Origin: Phenylobacterium kunshanense
Lineage (GTDB): Bacteria > Pseudomonadota > Alphaproteobacteria > Caulobacterales > Caulobacteraceae
Reading direction: 5' to 3'
Assembly (NCBI RefSeq): GCF_003254525.1
Contig: NZ_QFYS01000007.1
Span: 124,001-188,000 of the forward strand
Length of the DNA stretch: 64,000 nt
Below, in pieces: positions 43,518-52,005 of the stretch (the first letter of the stretch is position 1; each line of letters opens with the position of its first letter). The notes under the pieces were generated by a model, which was given only the letters and a program-made list of their open reading frames with translations, was not told the origin of the DNA and ran no database searches. Position numbers and translations under genes: made by a program.

Positions 43518-44126
43518 ATGAACAATCGCCTGTCCTTCGCGCTCTGGAGCCTCGCCGCCGTTCTCAGCGTGGGCGTGGCGATCTTCTCGTATCGCTTCAT
43601 TCCGCGCGTCGGGCCGATGTCGCCCGAGATCCTGGGAAACCTCTACGCCAATCCCTGGCTCACCCTGCATGCGGCCGGGGCCGGTACGGCGCTGCTGACG
43701 GGTCCCTTCCAATTCCTGCCGGCCCTACGCCGTCGGCGGAGCGTGCATCGCTGGGTTGGCCGCACCTACGCCACGAGCTGCCTCGTCGGCGGCGCGGCGG
43801 GCTTCGCCCTGGCGTTCGGCACCACGGCCGGTCCCGTTGCGGGCCTCGGCTTCGGCCTCCTGGCGCCGGCCTGGATCTACACCACGACCCAGGGCTGGCG
43901 CACCGCCCGCGCCGGCCGCTTCGACGAGCACCGCCGCTGGATGATCCGCTCGTTCGCGCTGACCTTCGCGGCTGTCACCCTGCGCCTCTACCTGCCGCTC
44001 GGGGTGATCGCCGGCCTGACGTTCGAGCAGATCTACGTCGCCACCGCCTGGATCTCGTGGATCCCCAACCTGCTTGTCGCCGAGCTCTATCTGCTGCGCG
44101 AACGGAGCCGCCTGCAGCCGGCGTAG
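43518..44126 (+). CDS. DUF2306 family membrane protein
   Basis: A 202-residue integral membrane protein with about five or six helices. Family features are LHAAGAGTALLTGPFQFLPALRRRRSVHRWVGRTY (a conserved His/Arg-rich loop) and FDEHRRWMIRSFALTFAAVTLRLYLP. The function of DUF2306 proteins is unknown; the conserved His residues in helices recall heme-binding membrane proteins. GGAG lies ten bases before ATG 43518. It is divergent from the LytTR regulator and is its probable target gene. Confidence 0.82.
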   Translation: MNNRLSFALWSLAAVLSVGVAIFSYRFIPRVGPMSPEILGNLYANPWLTLHAAGAGTALLTGPFQFLPALRRRRSVHRWVGRTYATSCLVGGAAGFALAFGTTAGPVAGLGFGLLAPAWIYTTTQGWRTARAGRFDEHRRWMIRSFALTFAAVTLRLYLPLGVIAGLTFEQIYVATAWISWIPNLLVAELYLLRERSRLQPA

Positions 44127-44133
44127 TCTTCGC

Positions 44134-44179
44134 GACTGCTGACATGCCCCTGTCAGCAGTCCGGGCGTTGAATGCCCGG
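44134..44179 (+). terminator. Two successive hairpins between DUF2306 gene and gst
   Basis: GACTGCTGACA (44134-44144) and TGTCAGCAGTC (44151-44161) form a perfect 11-base-pair inverted repeat. It is followed at once by CCGGGC-N7-GCCCGG (44161-44166 with 44174-44179), a second stem. No T-tract follows, so these may be a weak terminator, an operator for gst, or an RNA structure in the gst leader. Confidence 0.45.
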
Positions 44180-44201
44180 ACAACCTCGAAGGAGCCCCCC
44201 G

Positions 44202-44843
44202 ATGTCCGACGACCTCGTCTTCTACACCAACCCCATGTCGCGCGGCCGGATCATCCGCTGGATGCTGGAGGAAGTGGGCCGGCCCTATCGCGCGGAGGTG
44301 CTGGCCTGGGGCGCGCACAAGTCGCCGGAGTTCCTGGCGATCAATCCGATGGGCAAGGTGCCGACCATCGTCCACGGCGGCACGGTGGTGACGGAGTGCG
44401 CGGCGATCTGCGCCTACCTCGCCGATGTCTTCCCGGAGAAGGGCCTGGCGCCGCCACACGGCAGCCGGCTGCGCGGTCCGTACTACCGGTGGCTCTTCTT
44501 CGGCGCCGGTCCCATCGAGCAGGCCGTGGGCGCCAAGTCCATGGGCTGGGAGGCCCCGGCCGACCGCGAGATGATGCTGGGCTTCGGCAACATCGACACC
44601 GTGTTCGACACGTTGGAGAAGGCGCTGAAAGGACGAGACTATCTGGTCGGTGACAGCTTTACCGCCGCCGACCTCTACATCGCTTCGCACCTGGGCTGGG
44701 GCATGCAGTTCGGCACGATCGACAAGCGGCCGGTCTTCGAGACCTACGTCCAGCGGATGGACTCTCGTCCCGCTGCCGTACGGGCCGCGGAGATCGACGA
44801 CGCGCTGATCCCTGCCGACCAGCGGCCGCCCGTGCCGGCCTAG
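44202..44843 (+). CDS. Glutathione S-transferase family protein
   Basis: A 213-residue cytosolic GST. The N-terminal thioredoxin-like domain holds LVFYTNPMSRGRIIRWMLEEVG (the GSH-site Ser is SRGR), with NPMGKVPTIVHGG (cis-Pro) and TECAAICAYLAD (Glu/Cys GSH contact). The C-terminal all-alpha domain ends with YLVGDSFTAADLYIASHLGWGMQ, which carries the N-capping box. Its electrophile is unknown. AAGGAG lies seven bases before ATG 44202. The TAG stop shares CTAG with the stop of the convergent VOC gene. Confidence 0.92.
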   Translation: MSDDLVFYTNPMSRGRIIRWMLEEVGRPYRAEVLAWGAHKSPEFLAINPMGKVPTIVHGGTVVTECAAICAYLADVFPEKGLAPPHGSRLRGPYYRWLFFGAGPIEQAVGAKSMGWEAPADREMMLGFGNIDTVFDTLEKALKGRDYLVGDSFTAADLYIASHLGWGMQFGTIDKRPVFETYVQRMDSRPAAVRAAEIDDALIPADQRPPVPA

Positions 44844-45229
44844 CGAGCCGCAGGCTGAATGAGGTCCCAGCGGTTCCCGTAGAGGTCTTCGAACACCGCC
44901 ACAGTCCCATATGGCTCGTGGCGCGGGGCCTCCAGGAACCGGACGCCGGCCGCGACCATCCTCCCCTGGTCGCGGCCGAAGTCGTCGGTCTCCAGGAACA
45001 GGAAGACCCGCCCGTCGGCCTGCCGGCCCACCGCCTCGACCTGATTGCCCGTGGCCAGCGCCAGCAGCAGGCCCGCGTCCGAGCCCGGCGGCCGAACCAC
45101 GACCCAGCGCTTTGCCCCGCCCATGTCGGTGTCCTCGGAGAGATCGAAGCCGACCTTTCGGACGTAGAAGTCGATCGCCTCGTCGTAGTCGCGGACGAGG
45201 AGGGCGGTGAGGGAGAGTCGCTGGGACAT
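44840..45229 (-). CDS. VOC family (glyoxalase-like) protein
   Basis: A 129-residue member of the vicinal oxygen chelate superfamily. Two beta-alpha-beta-beta-beta units are visible: LTALLVRDYDEAIDFYVRKVGFDLSEDTDMGGAKRWVVVRPPG and RVFLFLETDDFGRDQGRMVAAGVRFLEAPRHEPYGTVAVFEDLYGNRWDLIQP. The last Glu in VFEDLYGNRWDL fits a metal ligand. The substrate is unknown; such proteins include resistance enzymes and dioxygenases. The frame is open further upstream, but ATG 45229 gives the conserved N-terminus. Confidence 0.85.
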   Translation of the reverse strand: MSQRLSLTALLVRDYDEAIDFYVRKVGFDLSEDTDMGGAKRWVVVRPPGSDAGLLLALATGNQVEAVGRQADGRVFLFLETDDFGRDQGRMVAAGVRFLEAPRHEPYGTVAVFEDLYGNRWDLIQPAAR

Positions 45230-45399
45230 TCTTGCTGGGTATCCTGCGGGATCACCCCGGCGAAGCCCGTTCTCCTCGCGTATCAGGCTTGGCTGTTTCC
45301 CCTCAGGCGTGCGCGCCCTTGTAGGTGAACGCCGATCAGCCAATAAGGCGGACTGAGGCGCGTCCGGGGGGACGCTCGCAAGTCGGCGAAGGGGCTGTT

Positions 45400-46215
45400 G
45401 TGTTCAAGATCCAATCGATGAAGGTCGGGCCCAAGGCCCTGGCGGGCGCGGCGGCGGCCGTGGCGGCCACGGTTCTAGGCGCGGCGATGCCCGCTTCGGC
45501 CGCGCAGAACATCTACGTCGAGTATGCGACGATGAACACGACGTTCCGCGCCAATATCTCTGGCGTCGGTCAGGTCTATTCGAACGGCGTGACATTCCGG
45601 GTGAACGACTACGGAACGGCGGCGCAGTACAATGCCAACGATTACTACATCTATGGCTTCTGCATCGACATCTTCCATAACATCTCGATCAACCAGACGC
45701 TGAACTACACCTATACGTCCACCTACGGCGATCCTGGTCAGCCGCTCTACACCAACTATGGCCCCGTCGCCCCGGCGAACCAGCTCAGCAACGCGCAGAT
45801 CGATGCGCTCACCAATCTGGTGGATACGGGCTGGCTGCTGCACCAAGCTCAGCCGAACGACTATGACACCGCGATGCGGACGGCGGCGATCCAGGCGGCC
45901 ATCTGGCAGGTGGCCAACCCGAACCGCACGATCTCGGTGCTGAGCAACAACCTGAACGCATCGCAGTTCGCGACGTATCAGGGCTACTTCAACGCCTATA
46001 AGACGGGGAACTACACCAGCCTGGCCGACGCCAACGACCGCGTCTACACGATCACCGACCAGGCGCGGAACCCGCAGCACCAGACCTTCGCCATCGGCTG
46101 GCCGATCGAGAACACGGCGGTGCCGGAGCCGGGCACATGGGCCCTCCTGATCGCCGGGTTCGGTGCGGCCGGCACGGCCCTGCGGCGCCAGCGTCGGGCG
46201 GTCCTGGCCGGCTGA
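45400..46215 (+). CDS. Thioester-domain PEPxxWA-CTERM exported protein
   Basis: A 271-residue exported protein. A signal peptide (ALAGAAAAVAATVLGAAMPASA) is followed by a domain with YGFCIDIFHN (Cys) and AAIQAAIWQVAN (Gln). The FCID and (T/I)QxAIW pair is the hallmark of thioester domains in which Cys and Gln form an internal bond that couples covalently to host or matrix surfaces. The C-terminus VPEPGTWALLIAGFGAAGTALRRQRR is a PEPxxWA sorting signal. The start is GTG 45400, with AAGGGG five bases upstream; ATG 45418 is an alternative. A strong terminator follows. Function as an adhesin is inferred. Confidence 0.75.
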   Translation: MFKIQSMKVGPKALAGAAAAVAATVLGAAMPASAAQNIYVEYATMNTTFRANISGVGQVYSNGVTFRVNDYGTAAQYNANDYYIYGFCIDIFHNISINQTLNYTYTSTYGDPGQPLYTNYGPVAPANQLSNAQIDALTNLVDTGWLLHQAQPNDYDTAMRTAAIQAAIWQVANPNRTISVLSNNLNASQFATYQGYFNAYKTGNYTSLADANDRVYTITDQARNPQHQTFAIGWPIENTAVPEPGTWALLIAGFGAAGTALRRQRRAVLAG

Positions 46216-46254
46216 TCCACCACGCCGACGCACAGTTGGCGCGGCACGAACACA

Positions 46255-46290
46255 GGGGTTCCGGACGCTGGTCCGGAACCCCTTTTCGTT
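46255..46290 (+). terminator. Rho-independent terminator of the thioester-domain gene
   Basis: GGGGTTCCGGAC-gctg-GTCCGGAACCCC is a perfect 12-base-pair stem followed by TTTTCGTT. It lies between the convergent PEPxxWA gene and the EF-G-like gene and clearly ends the plus-strand transcript. Confidence 0.9.
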
Positions 46291-48304
46291 ATTGAGCAGC
46301 CCTGGAACCCTGAGCCGCCTCCTCGGCAAGGCGCCCATGGAGTTCGCTCATGTGGTCGAAGTCGGCCTCGAAGGCGCCCAGGCCCTGGGTAAGCCCGCGC
46401 AACTCCGCGATCAGGTCCTGGCGCTCGCTCTGTGGCAGGTAGGCCTCGATGCGCTCCCAGCCTCGCCAATCCTCGCGCGGGCCCAGGCCCAGGATCTGTC
46501 CACGACGGGCCGTGAGCGCCGAGGTGACGTGGCTCGCGCTGGGAGACGGCGAATAGACCGTCAGCTTCTCGATCGGCTCCAGCAGGACCGTGCCCAGCGC
46601 CTTCAACGCCTCGTCTATGGCCAGCCGCCCCACGGTCCTGAAGGCCATTTCGGAGGAGTCGACGCTGTGTGTCATCCCATCGACCAGCGTGACCTCTAGG
46701 TCGGTGACGGGGAAGCCGAGCGGCCCCTTCTGCAGGCCGTCGCGGACGCCCATCTCCACGGCCGGCACCCATTGCCTCGGCACCGCGCCGCCTACCACCT
46801 TCGACTGGAACACGAAGCCCGACCCGCGGGGCAGGGGGCGGACCTCGATGCTCACATCTGCGAACTGGCCATGGCCGCCGGATTGCTTCTTGTGTCTCGC
46901 CCTGTGCGTGGTCCCGCGACCGATCGTTTCCCGGTAGGGGGTCTTCGGCTGGACGGTGTCGATCTCGACGCCGAACCGTCGCTTCAGTCGCTCGAGCGCG
47001 AGCCGCACGTGGCCCTCACCCTGGCCGGCCAGCAACACCTGCCGCTGCTCGGCGTCGTGGGTGAGCGACAGGCCAGGATCCTCCTCGACCAGCTTGCCAA
47101 GGGCGCCCGAGAGGCGAACGTCGTCATTGCGGTTCCGGGCCATCAGGGCGACGGCGAACAGCGGCCGGCGCGGCCTGGCGGCGGCCTTGACCGCCTGGGG
47201 CTGGCCGGTGGTGGAGAGGATCTGGCCGGCGGCGGCGGCCTCGACCTTCCCGATGGCGCATATGTCGCCCACCGACGCTTCCGAGATTTTCTTCAGCGCC
47301 GCCCCCTGCACTTGCGAGAGCCCGCCCGCGCGGCTCTTCGCGCCGTCGGGGAGGGTGAGTTCCGCGCCATCCGTGAGTTTCGCGCCGAAGACCCGCGCAT
47401 AGGCGAGCTTCCCCGACTGGCCGGCATAGGCCGTTTTCAGCACATATGCGCCCCGGGTGACGCCGAGGCGGTCCGCGGCCTTTGACGCCGCCGGCGTCTC
47501 GTGGCGAAGGGCTTTCAGCAGCCGGCGGACGCCGAAACCGTTCTGGGCCGAGCCGAAGAACACCGGCACGATGGCTCCATCGTTCAGCTCCTTCACCAGG
47601 TCGGCGAAGACGGCGTCACGGCTGGGCGTCACGTCCGACAGAAGCTGTTCCATCAGCTCGTCGTCGAAATCGGCCATTTGCTCCAGCATGTGGAACCGGG
47701 CCTGCGCCTCTTCCTGCTGCAGCTCGCCGGGGATTTCGACCTGCTCCGACGGCTTGCCTGGCCGATAGACGAAGCACCGCTCCAGCGCGAGGTCGATGTA
47801 GCCGGCGACGCGGTCGCCCTTCCACGTGGGGATCTGGCGGGCCACGAGGGGAGCGGACGAGACGGGCGCCAGGGCGTCCAGCAGGTCCTGGAGGCCGCCC
47901 CGGGCCTGGTCCATCTTGTTGATGAACAGGGCGTGCGGCACGCCCAACCGCTCCAGCTCCCGAAGGGTTGGTTGCAGCAGCGCGGCCTTCGCCGGGTCCG
48001 GTTCGGCGACAACGATGGCGAGGTCCATGGCCGGCAGGGCAGGATCGATCTCGGCGCAGAACTCCAGCGATCCGGGGCAGTCGACGACCACGTAGCGATC
48101 GCCCAGGAATTCGAACCCGGCGAGGTTCAGCTCGACGGAATGGCCGCGCGCCCGGGCTTCCGGGCTGGAGTCCCCGACCTCTCCGGGGCGGACGGCCTGG
48201 CCGGTGGCCGCCTCCAGCAGGGCTTCCATTAGGGCGGTCTTGCCGGCGCTGGTGGGGCCGACGAGCGCTAGCGCCCGAACCGACCCCGCATCTCGGATTG
48301 CCAT
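46289..48304 (-). CDS. EF-G-like translational GTPase (EF-G2 type)
   Basis: A 671-residue paralogue of elongation factor G. The P-loop is VGPTSAGKTAL, and NKMD (G4) is present. Domains II-V follow in EF-G order (FAVALMARNRNDDVRLSGALGKLVEEDP marks domain III, KSGGHGQFADVSIEVRPL domain IV). Switch regions differ: G3 reads VVDCPGSLEF in place of DTPGHVDF, so the catalytic His is Ser, and RGHS stands where EF-G has RGIT. Similar changes mark the EF-G2 subfamily, whose role is unclear. ATG 48304 has GGGAG upstream. It is not the housekeeping fusA. Confidence 0.85.
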   Translation of the reverse strand: MAIRDAGSVRALALVGPTSAGKTALMEALLEAATGQAVRPGEVGDSSPEARARGHSVELNLAGFEFLGDRYVVVDCPGSLEFCAEIDPALPAMDLAIVVAEPDPAKAALLQPTLRELERLGVPHALFINKMDQARGGLQDLLDALAPVSSAPLVARQIPTWKGDRVAGYIDLALERCFVYRPGKPSEQVEIPGELQQEEAQARFHMLEQMADFDDELMEQLLSDVTPSRDAVFADLVKELNDGAIVPVFFGSAQNGFGVRRLLKALRHETPAASKAADRLGVTRGAYVLKTAYAGQSGKLAYARVFGAKLTDGAELTLPDGAKSRAGGLSQVQGAALKKISEASVGDICAIGKVEAAAAGQILSTTGQPQAVKAAARPRRPLFAVALMARNRNDDVRLSGALGKLVEEDPGLSLTHDAEQRQVLLAGQGEGHVRLALERLKRRFGVEIDTVQPKTPYRETIGRGTTHRARHKKQSGGHGQFADVSIEVRPLPRGSGFVFQSKVVGGAVPRQWVPAVEMGVRDGLQKGPLGFPVTDLEVTLVDGMTHSVDSSEMAFRTVGRLAIDEALKALGTVLLEPIEKLTVYSPSPSASHVTSALTARRGQILGLGPREDWRGWERIEAYLPQSERQDLIAELRGLTQGLGAFEADFDHMSELHGRLAEEAAQGSRAAQ

Positions 48305-48488
48305 GGAGTTTCTCCCATCACCGCTGGCGCTCAAGGCGCCCGAGATCGGGAGAGACGAGCGCCGGAAGCGCGGTTATGGGCGGCCAGAGACCGGATACAG
48401 GGCCGGTCGACGCCGCCCTTCTGACAGAACCCTACGCCCGGGTGCGGGGACCGGGATGCTCAAGAAGTCGTGAGCGTCGAGCGAAGGT

Positions 48489-50183
48489 TCAGCCCCAGGG
48501 CGCCTGGCGGTCATGGGCCGTCCGGATCGACAGCGCGCCCTCACGGAAGCGCCGGCCGACCGCGGCGTCGAGGGTGGGGGTCGGCTTCTCGGTGGCGCGT
48601 CCGTAGAGCCAGCCCTGAGCGTAGTGGACCCCGGCCTTGCGGACCGCCTCCTCGGCCTCGGGCGTCTCCACCATCTCGGCGAGGGTGCGGACCTTCAGCT
48701 CGCCGCACATGTTCACGAGGTGCTTCACGAACGTCGCCTCCCGACCGCCGTGCTGCAGGTCGCGGATGTAGCGGCCGTCGATCTTCAGGAGGTCGAGGGT
48801 GAGTTGCTGCAGGTAGGCGAGCGACGCCGCGCCGGCGCCGAAATCGTCCAGGCACACCTCGCAGCCCGCCGCGCGCAGGGCCTGAATATGACGGTCGGCC
48901 AGCCCGAGGTCTTCGACGGCGGCGCTCTCGGTGAGCTCGAACATGAGCCGCCCCTTGATCGACGGACTCTTTCGGAGGAGATCCACGACCCGGCTGACAT
49001 AGGCTTCGCTCATCACGCTGCGGCCGGATACGTTCACCGCCAGGGTCAGGGTCGGATCGCTCGCCAGCACCTTCAGCGTCTCTTCGAGCACCGCCACGTC
49101 GAGCGGCTCGATCAGGTCCAATTCCTCAGCCATGCGGATCGTCGGGAAGGGACTGCCCTGGGCGCCGAAGCGGACCAGAACCTCGTGGTGGTGCAGAGCG
49201 CCGTCGCTGAGGTTGACGACCGGCTGATAGGCGAGACTGAAGCGCCGCTGTCGGATGGCGGCTCCCAGCGCGCCGGCATTGCTCAAGGTGGATTGCAGGG
49301 CCTGCTCCAGCGCGTTCGAGAGGCTGCTGGGCAGAGGCTTCTTCAAGCCCTCGCGGAGCACCTGGTTCAAGGCGAAGCGCAGCGCCTGCGCGACCTGCTT
49401 GGGCCGCACGGATCCCGTCAGCGGCATGGCGGCGGACGTGGGCGCGATCTTCTCCAGTCCGACGTCGCTTAGGACCCGGCTGATCCGCGAGATCAGCGCC
49501 GCGGCGGGCTCATCGGCGGCCCGGACCAGGGCGTACCGATCCGGTCCGACCTCGGTGGCGGCTTCTCCCCGGTAAGCCTGCGCCCTGAGGGCGCCGGCGA
49601 GCAGCGCATCCACGCGCGCGGCGTCAGGCGATCCCGCCTTCTGTTGCGAAAGGCCCACGACGTCCACGAAGGCCAGTTCGAGCTCCTGGGTCGCGCCCGC
49701 CAGCAGCTCGGCGGCCCGGGCCTCGAAGTCTTCGCGGCTCTGCAGCCCGGCGGCCCCACGCTGCGCGGCCTTCGACAGCGCGCAGGAGATCGCGCCCTTG
49801 TTCTGGGGCAGGCGGATGGCCGTGAGATTGGCGGACCGTTCCTCGTCGCCCGCGACCTTCAGCACGACCGGCCCGGCTCGGGCGCCATCGTCGAGTCCGC
49901 GGAACATCGCCTCGACCATCGGGTGGTCGTCGACATCGAAGAGCGACTGCCAGGTTCGGCCGGCCAGAGCCCGGTCCGGCGCGCCAAGCACCGACTCGCC
50001 GGCTCCCAGCGCGAACGTGACCTTCCCATCGTCTCCGATCTCCAGCAGGAGGTCGGCGGCGGCGAAGCCAAAGCCCAGAAACCGATGCGGCGACAAAGAA
50101 CGTTTCTCCCTGCGGGCCAATCTGCGCCGGCCGCCCTTAAAAACCCGTGTCACTCTAACGGCTTGGCCGGCTCGGATACCCAT
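48489..50183 (-). CDS. EAL domain protein, putative c-di-GMP phosphodiesterase
   Basis: A 564-residue cytosolic protein. Residues about 30-130 look PAS-like (LLLEIGDDGKVTFALGAGESVLG), residues about 155-260 look like a degenerate GGDEF-like domain, and residues about 310-550 are an EAL domain. The EAL motif is EVLVR; the metal and catalytic residues are present as NVSG, ELTES, LDDFGAG, LKIDG, EMVE and QGWLYG. It could hydrolyse c-di-GMP. ATG 50183 and GTG about 30 bases further in are both possible starts. The frame runs open upstream, antisense to the PI-PLC gene, and that part is not real. Confidence 0.82.
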   Translation of the reverse strand: MGIRAGQAVRVTRVFKGGRRRLARREKRSLSPHRFLGFGFAAADLLLEIGDDGKVTFALGAGESVLGAPDRALAGRTWQSLFDVDDHPMVEAMFRGLDDGARAGPVVLKVAGDEERSANLTAIRLPQNKGAISCALSKAAQRGAAGLQSREDFEARAAELLAGATQELELAFVDVVGLSQQKAGSPDAARVDALLAGALRAQAYRGEAATEVGPDRYALVRAADEPAAALISRISRVLSDVGLEKIAPTSAAMPLTGSVRPKQVAQALRFALNQVLREGLKKPLPSSLSNALEQALQSTLSNAGALGAAIRQRRFSLAYQPVVNLSDGALHHHEVLVRFGAQGSPFPTIRMAEELDLIEPLDVAVLEETLKVLASDPTLTLAVNVSGRSVMSEAYVSRVVDLLRKSPSIKGRLMFELTESAAVEDLGLADRHIQALRAAGCEVCLDDFGAGAASLAYLQQLTLDLLKIDGRYIRDLQHGGREATFVKHLVNMCGELKVRTLAEMVETPEAEEAVRKAGVHYAQGWLYGRATEKPTPTLDAAVGRRFREGALSIRTAHDRQAPWG

Positions 50184-50276
50184 TTCGAGCTTGCGGCCCA
50201 GTCGGGAGCGCGAGTGGGTTGACGGCATGCCGGGCGCGTCATTCGATCGTCGCCCCGGGGGAGGTAGAATCAGCCG

Positions 50277-51389
50277 ATGATCGCCATCATTCTCGCCGTC
50301 GCCGCCGTCTCCTCGGCCTGCGACCTGGAGGCGCCGTCGGGCCGGTCGGACTGCACGCGCGCCGCAGTCGATGCGCTGCCGATGAACGCCATTCAGGCTG
50401 TCGGCACCCACAACAGCTACAAGATGGCCATCGCGCCGAACGAGATGGCGCTGCTGCGGGCCGCCAATCCGAAGGCCGCGGACTCGCTGGACTACGCCCA
50501 CCCGCCCCTTCGCGAGCAACTCGACGCCGGGGCGCGCCAGCTCGAGCTGGATCTGGTCAACGATCCGACCGGCGGCGCGTTCGCTACACCCCTCGGGCGC
50601 CGCATGGCCGGCGCGGCGGCGGTTCCCTACGACACGGCTGCGCTGGCGCGGCCCGGGCTCAAGGTGCTCCACGTTCCCGACGTCGACTATCGATCGACCT
50701 GCCAGACCTTCGTCGCATGTCTCGATGATCTCCGCGCCTGGTCGCGCGCCCACAGGGATCATCTGCCGATCCTGATCCTCCTCAATCTGAAGGAAGAGGG
50801 GGTGAAACTGCCCGGCGCCGTGACGCCGCCCGCGTTCGACGCAACCGCCATGGACGCCATCGACACCGAAATCCGTTCGGTCTTCCGAGAGGGCGAGTTG
50901 ATCACACCCGACCAGGTGCAGGGCCGCTACGCGACGCTGCGCGAGGCGGTGGCGGCCGGTGGCTGGCCGAGCCTGAAGGCTGCCCGAGGGCGGATCATGT
51001 TCGCCTGCGATTGCACGCCCGAGCAGGTGGCCCGCTACCGGGGGGATCGGCGGTCGCTCGAGGGGCGGGTGGCCTTTGTGAACACCGAGGAGGGCTCGCC
51101 GGCGGCCGCATACATCACCCTGAATGAGCCGGCGGAGCAGGCCCAGCGGATCGCGGCGGCGGTGAGGGCGGGGCTGATCGTTCGAACCCGAGCGGACGCG
51201 GATACGGTCGAGGCGCGGTCGAACGACACGGGCCGGCAGGAGGCCGCCTTCGCCTCCGGCGCGCAATACGTATCAACCGATTACATGCGGCCGGACCTCC
51301 GCTTCGGGGGCTATTCCGTGAGCCTGCCTGGCGGCGGTGTGGCTCGGCGTTCCCCGTCCGGCAGGCCAATGTGGCGCGCGGGCAACTAG
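50277..51389 (+). CDS. Exported calcium-dependent PI-PLC-like phosphodiesterase
   Basis: A 370-residue exported protein of the phosphatidylinositol-specific phospholipase C1-like (Ca2+-dependent) family. A short signal peptide (MIAIILAVAAVSSACD) is followed by the X-domain: AIQAVGTHNSYKMAI with the first catalytic His, ARQLELDLVND metal ligands, and LKVLHVPDVDY with the second His; the C-terminal barrel strand YVSTDYMRPDLRFGGYSV is typical. It would cleave phosphoinositide-like or other phosphodiester lipids in the periplasm or outside. The gene is divergent from the EAL gene. Confidence 0.85.
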   Translation: MIAIILAVAAVSSACDLEAPSGRSDCTRAAVDALPMNAIQAVGTHNSYKMAIAPNEMALLRAANPKAADSLDYAHPPLREQLDAGARQLELDLVNDPTGGAFATPLGRRMAGAAAVPYDTAALARPGLKVLHVPDVDYRSTCQTFVACLDDLRAWSRAHRDHLPILILLNLKEEGVKLPGAVTPPAFDATAMDAIDTEIRSVFREGELITPDQVQGRYATLREAVAAGGWPSLKAARGRIMFACDCTPEQVARYRGDRRSLEGRVAFVNTEEGSPAAAYITLNEPAEQAQRIAAAVRAGLIVRTRADADTVEARSNDTGRQEAAFASGAQYVSTDYMRPDLRFGGYSVSLPGGGVARRSPSGRPMWRAGN

Positions 51390-51895
51390 AGCGTAGCGTC
51401 CCCCTTGCGGGTAGCCGACGGTGCGAGGGGCGGGGCGGTCGCCGGTGAGGCCACGGCCGGCCGAGCGGCCGTGTCCGCGGATGGCGCGGCCTCGGCCACC
51501 GAGACCTCCGGGACGCCGTCCTTGCCGCCGCCGAAGAGGCCCTTGGCCAGTTTCTTGCCGAGGAAGCCGCCGGCGAACTTCCCCACGGGCCCCGCTACGG
51601 CGGCTCCAGCCGCGCCGCCGGCGACACCGCCGACCACCGTGCCGACCTTTTCGCCCAGGCCTTCCTTCTCAGGCTTTTCCACCAGCACCGGCGCGACCAA
51701 CGTCGGCGCCTCGGTCGCGACAGGTTCGGCGGCGCTCTGAACCGGAGCAGGCGGCGGCTTGGCCGTCAGGGGAGCGGGGGCAGGGGCCGTGGGTTCGATC
51801 GCCGGCAGGGGCGCCAAGCCAGGCGAGTCCTGCGCCAAAGCGGCCGCAGGCGCGGCGACTGCGCTGCACAGCAGGAGGGGCAACAGGATACGCAT
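51386..51895 (-). CDS. Exported hypothetical protein with glycine-zipper segment
   Basis: An unrecognised 169-residue protein. Signal peptide MRILLPLLLCSAVAAPAAALA; a Pro/Ala-rich middle; then a glycine-zipper-like hydrophobic segment (VGTVVGGVAGGAAGAAVAGPVGKFAGGFLGKKLAKGLFGG, residues about 85-125) that could insert in or associate with a membrane; then an Ala/Pro/Ser-rich tail. GAGGAG eight bases before ATG 51895 decides the start. The stop overlaps the end of the convergent PI-PLC gene by four bases. No function can be assigned. Confidence 0.65.
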   Translation of the reverse strand: MRILLPLLLCSAVAAPAAALAQDSPGLAPLPAIEPTAPAPAPLTAKPPPAPVQSAAEPVATEAPTLVAPVLVEKPEKEGLGEKVGTVVGGVAGGAAGAAVAGPVGKFAGGFLGKKLAKGLFGGGKDGVPEVSVAEAAPSADTAARPAVASPATAPPLAPSATRKGDATL

Positions 51896-51964
51896 TGGTG
51901 ACGCTCCTCGAGGTCCGTCCTCGATCAAGCGTCCTCAACGCCCCGCACGCACGCGGGTTGCCCC

Positions 51965-51995
51965 GAAAGAAACAAGGGCCCGCCGAAGCGGGCCC
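51965..51995 (-). terminator. Rho-independent terminator of the cold-shock gene
   Basis: GGGCCCGC-cgaa-GCGGGCCC is a perfect eight-base-pair stem. On the minus strand it is followed by TTGTTTCTTTC, a good T-rich tract, so it ends the double cold-shock gene just after its TAA stop (52006). Confidence 0.88.
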
Positions 51996-52005
51996 TCCAG
52001 GTCTC

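Noticed and set aside
50184..51266. Upstream extension of the EAL gene frame
   Set aside because: This part is antisense to the PI-PLC-like gene and has no conserved features; the real protein starts at or after 50183.
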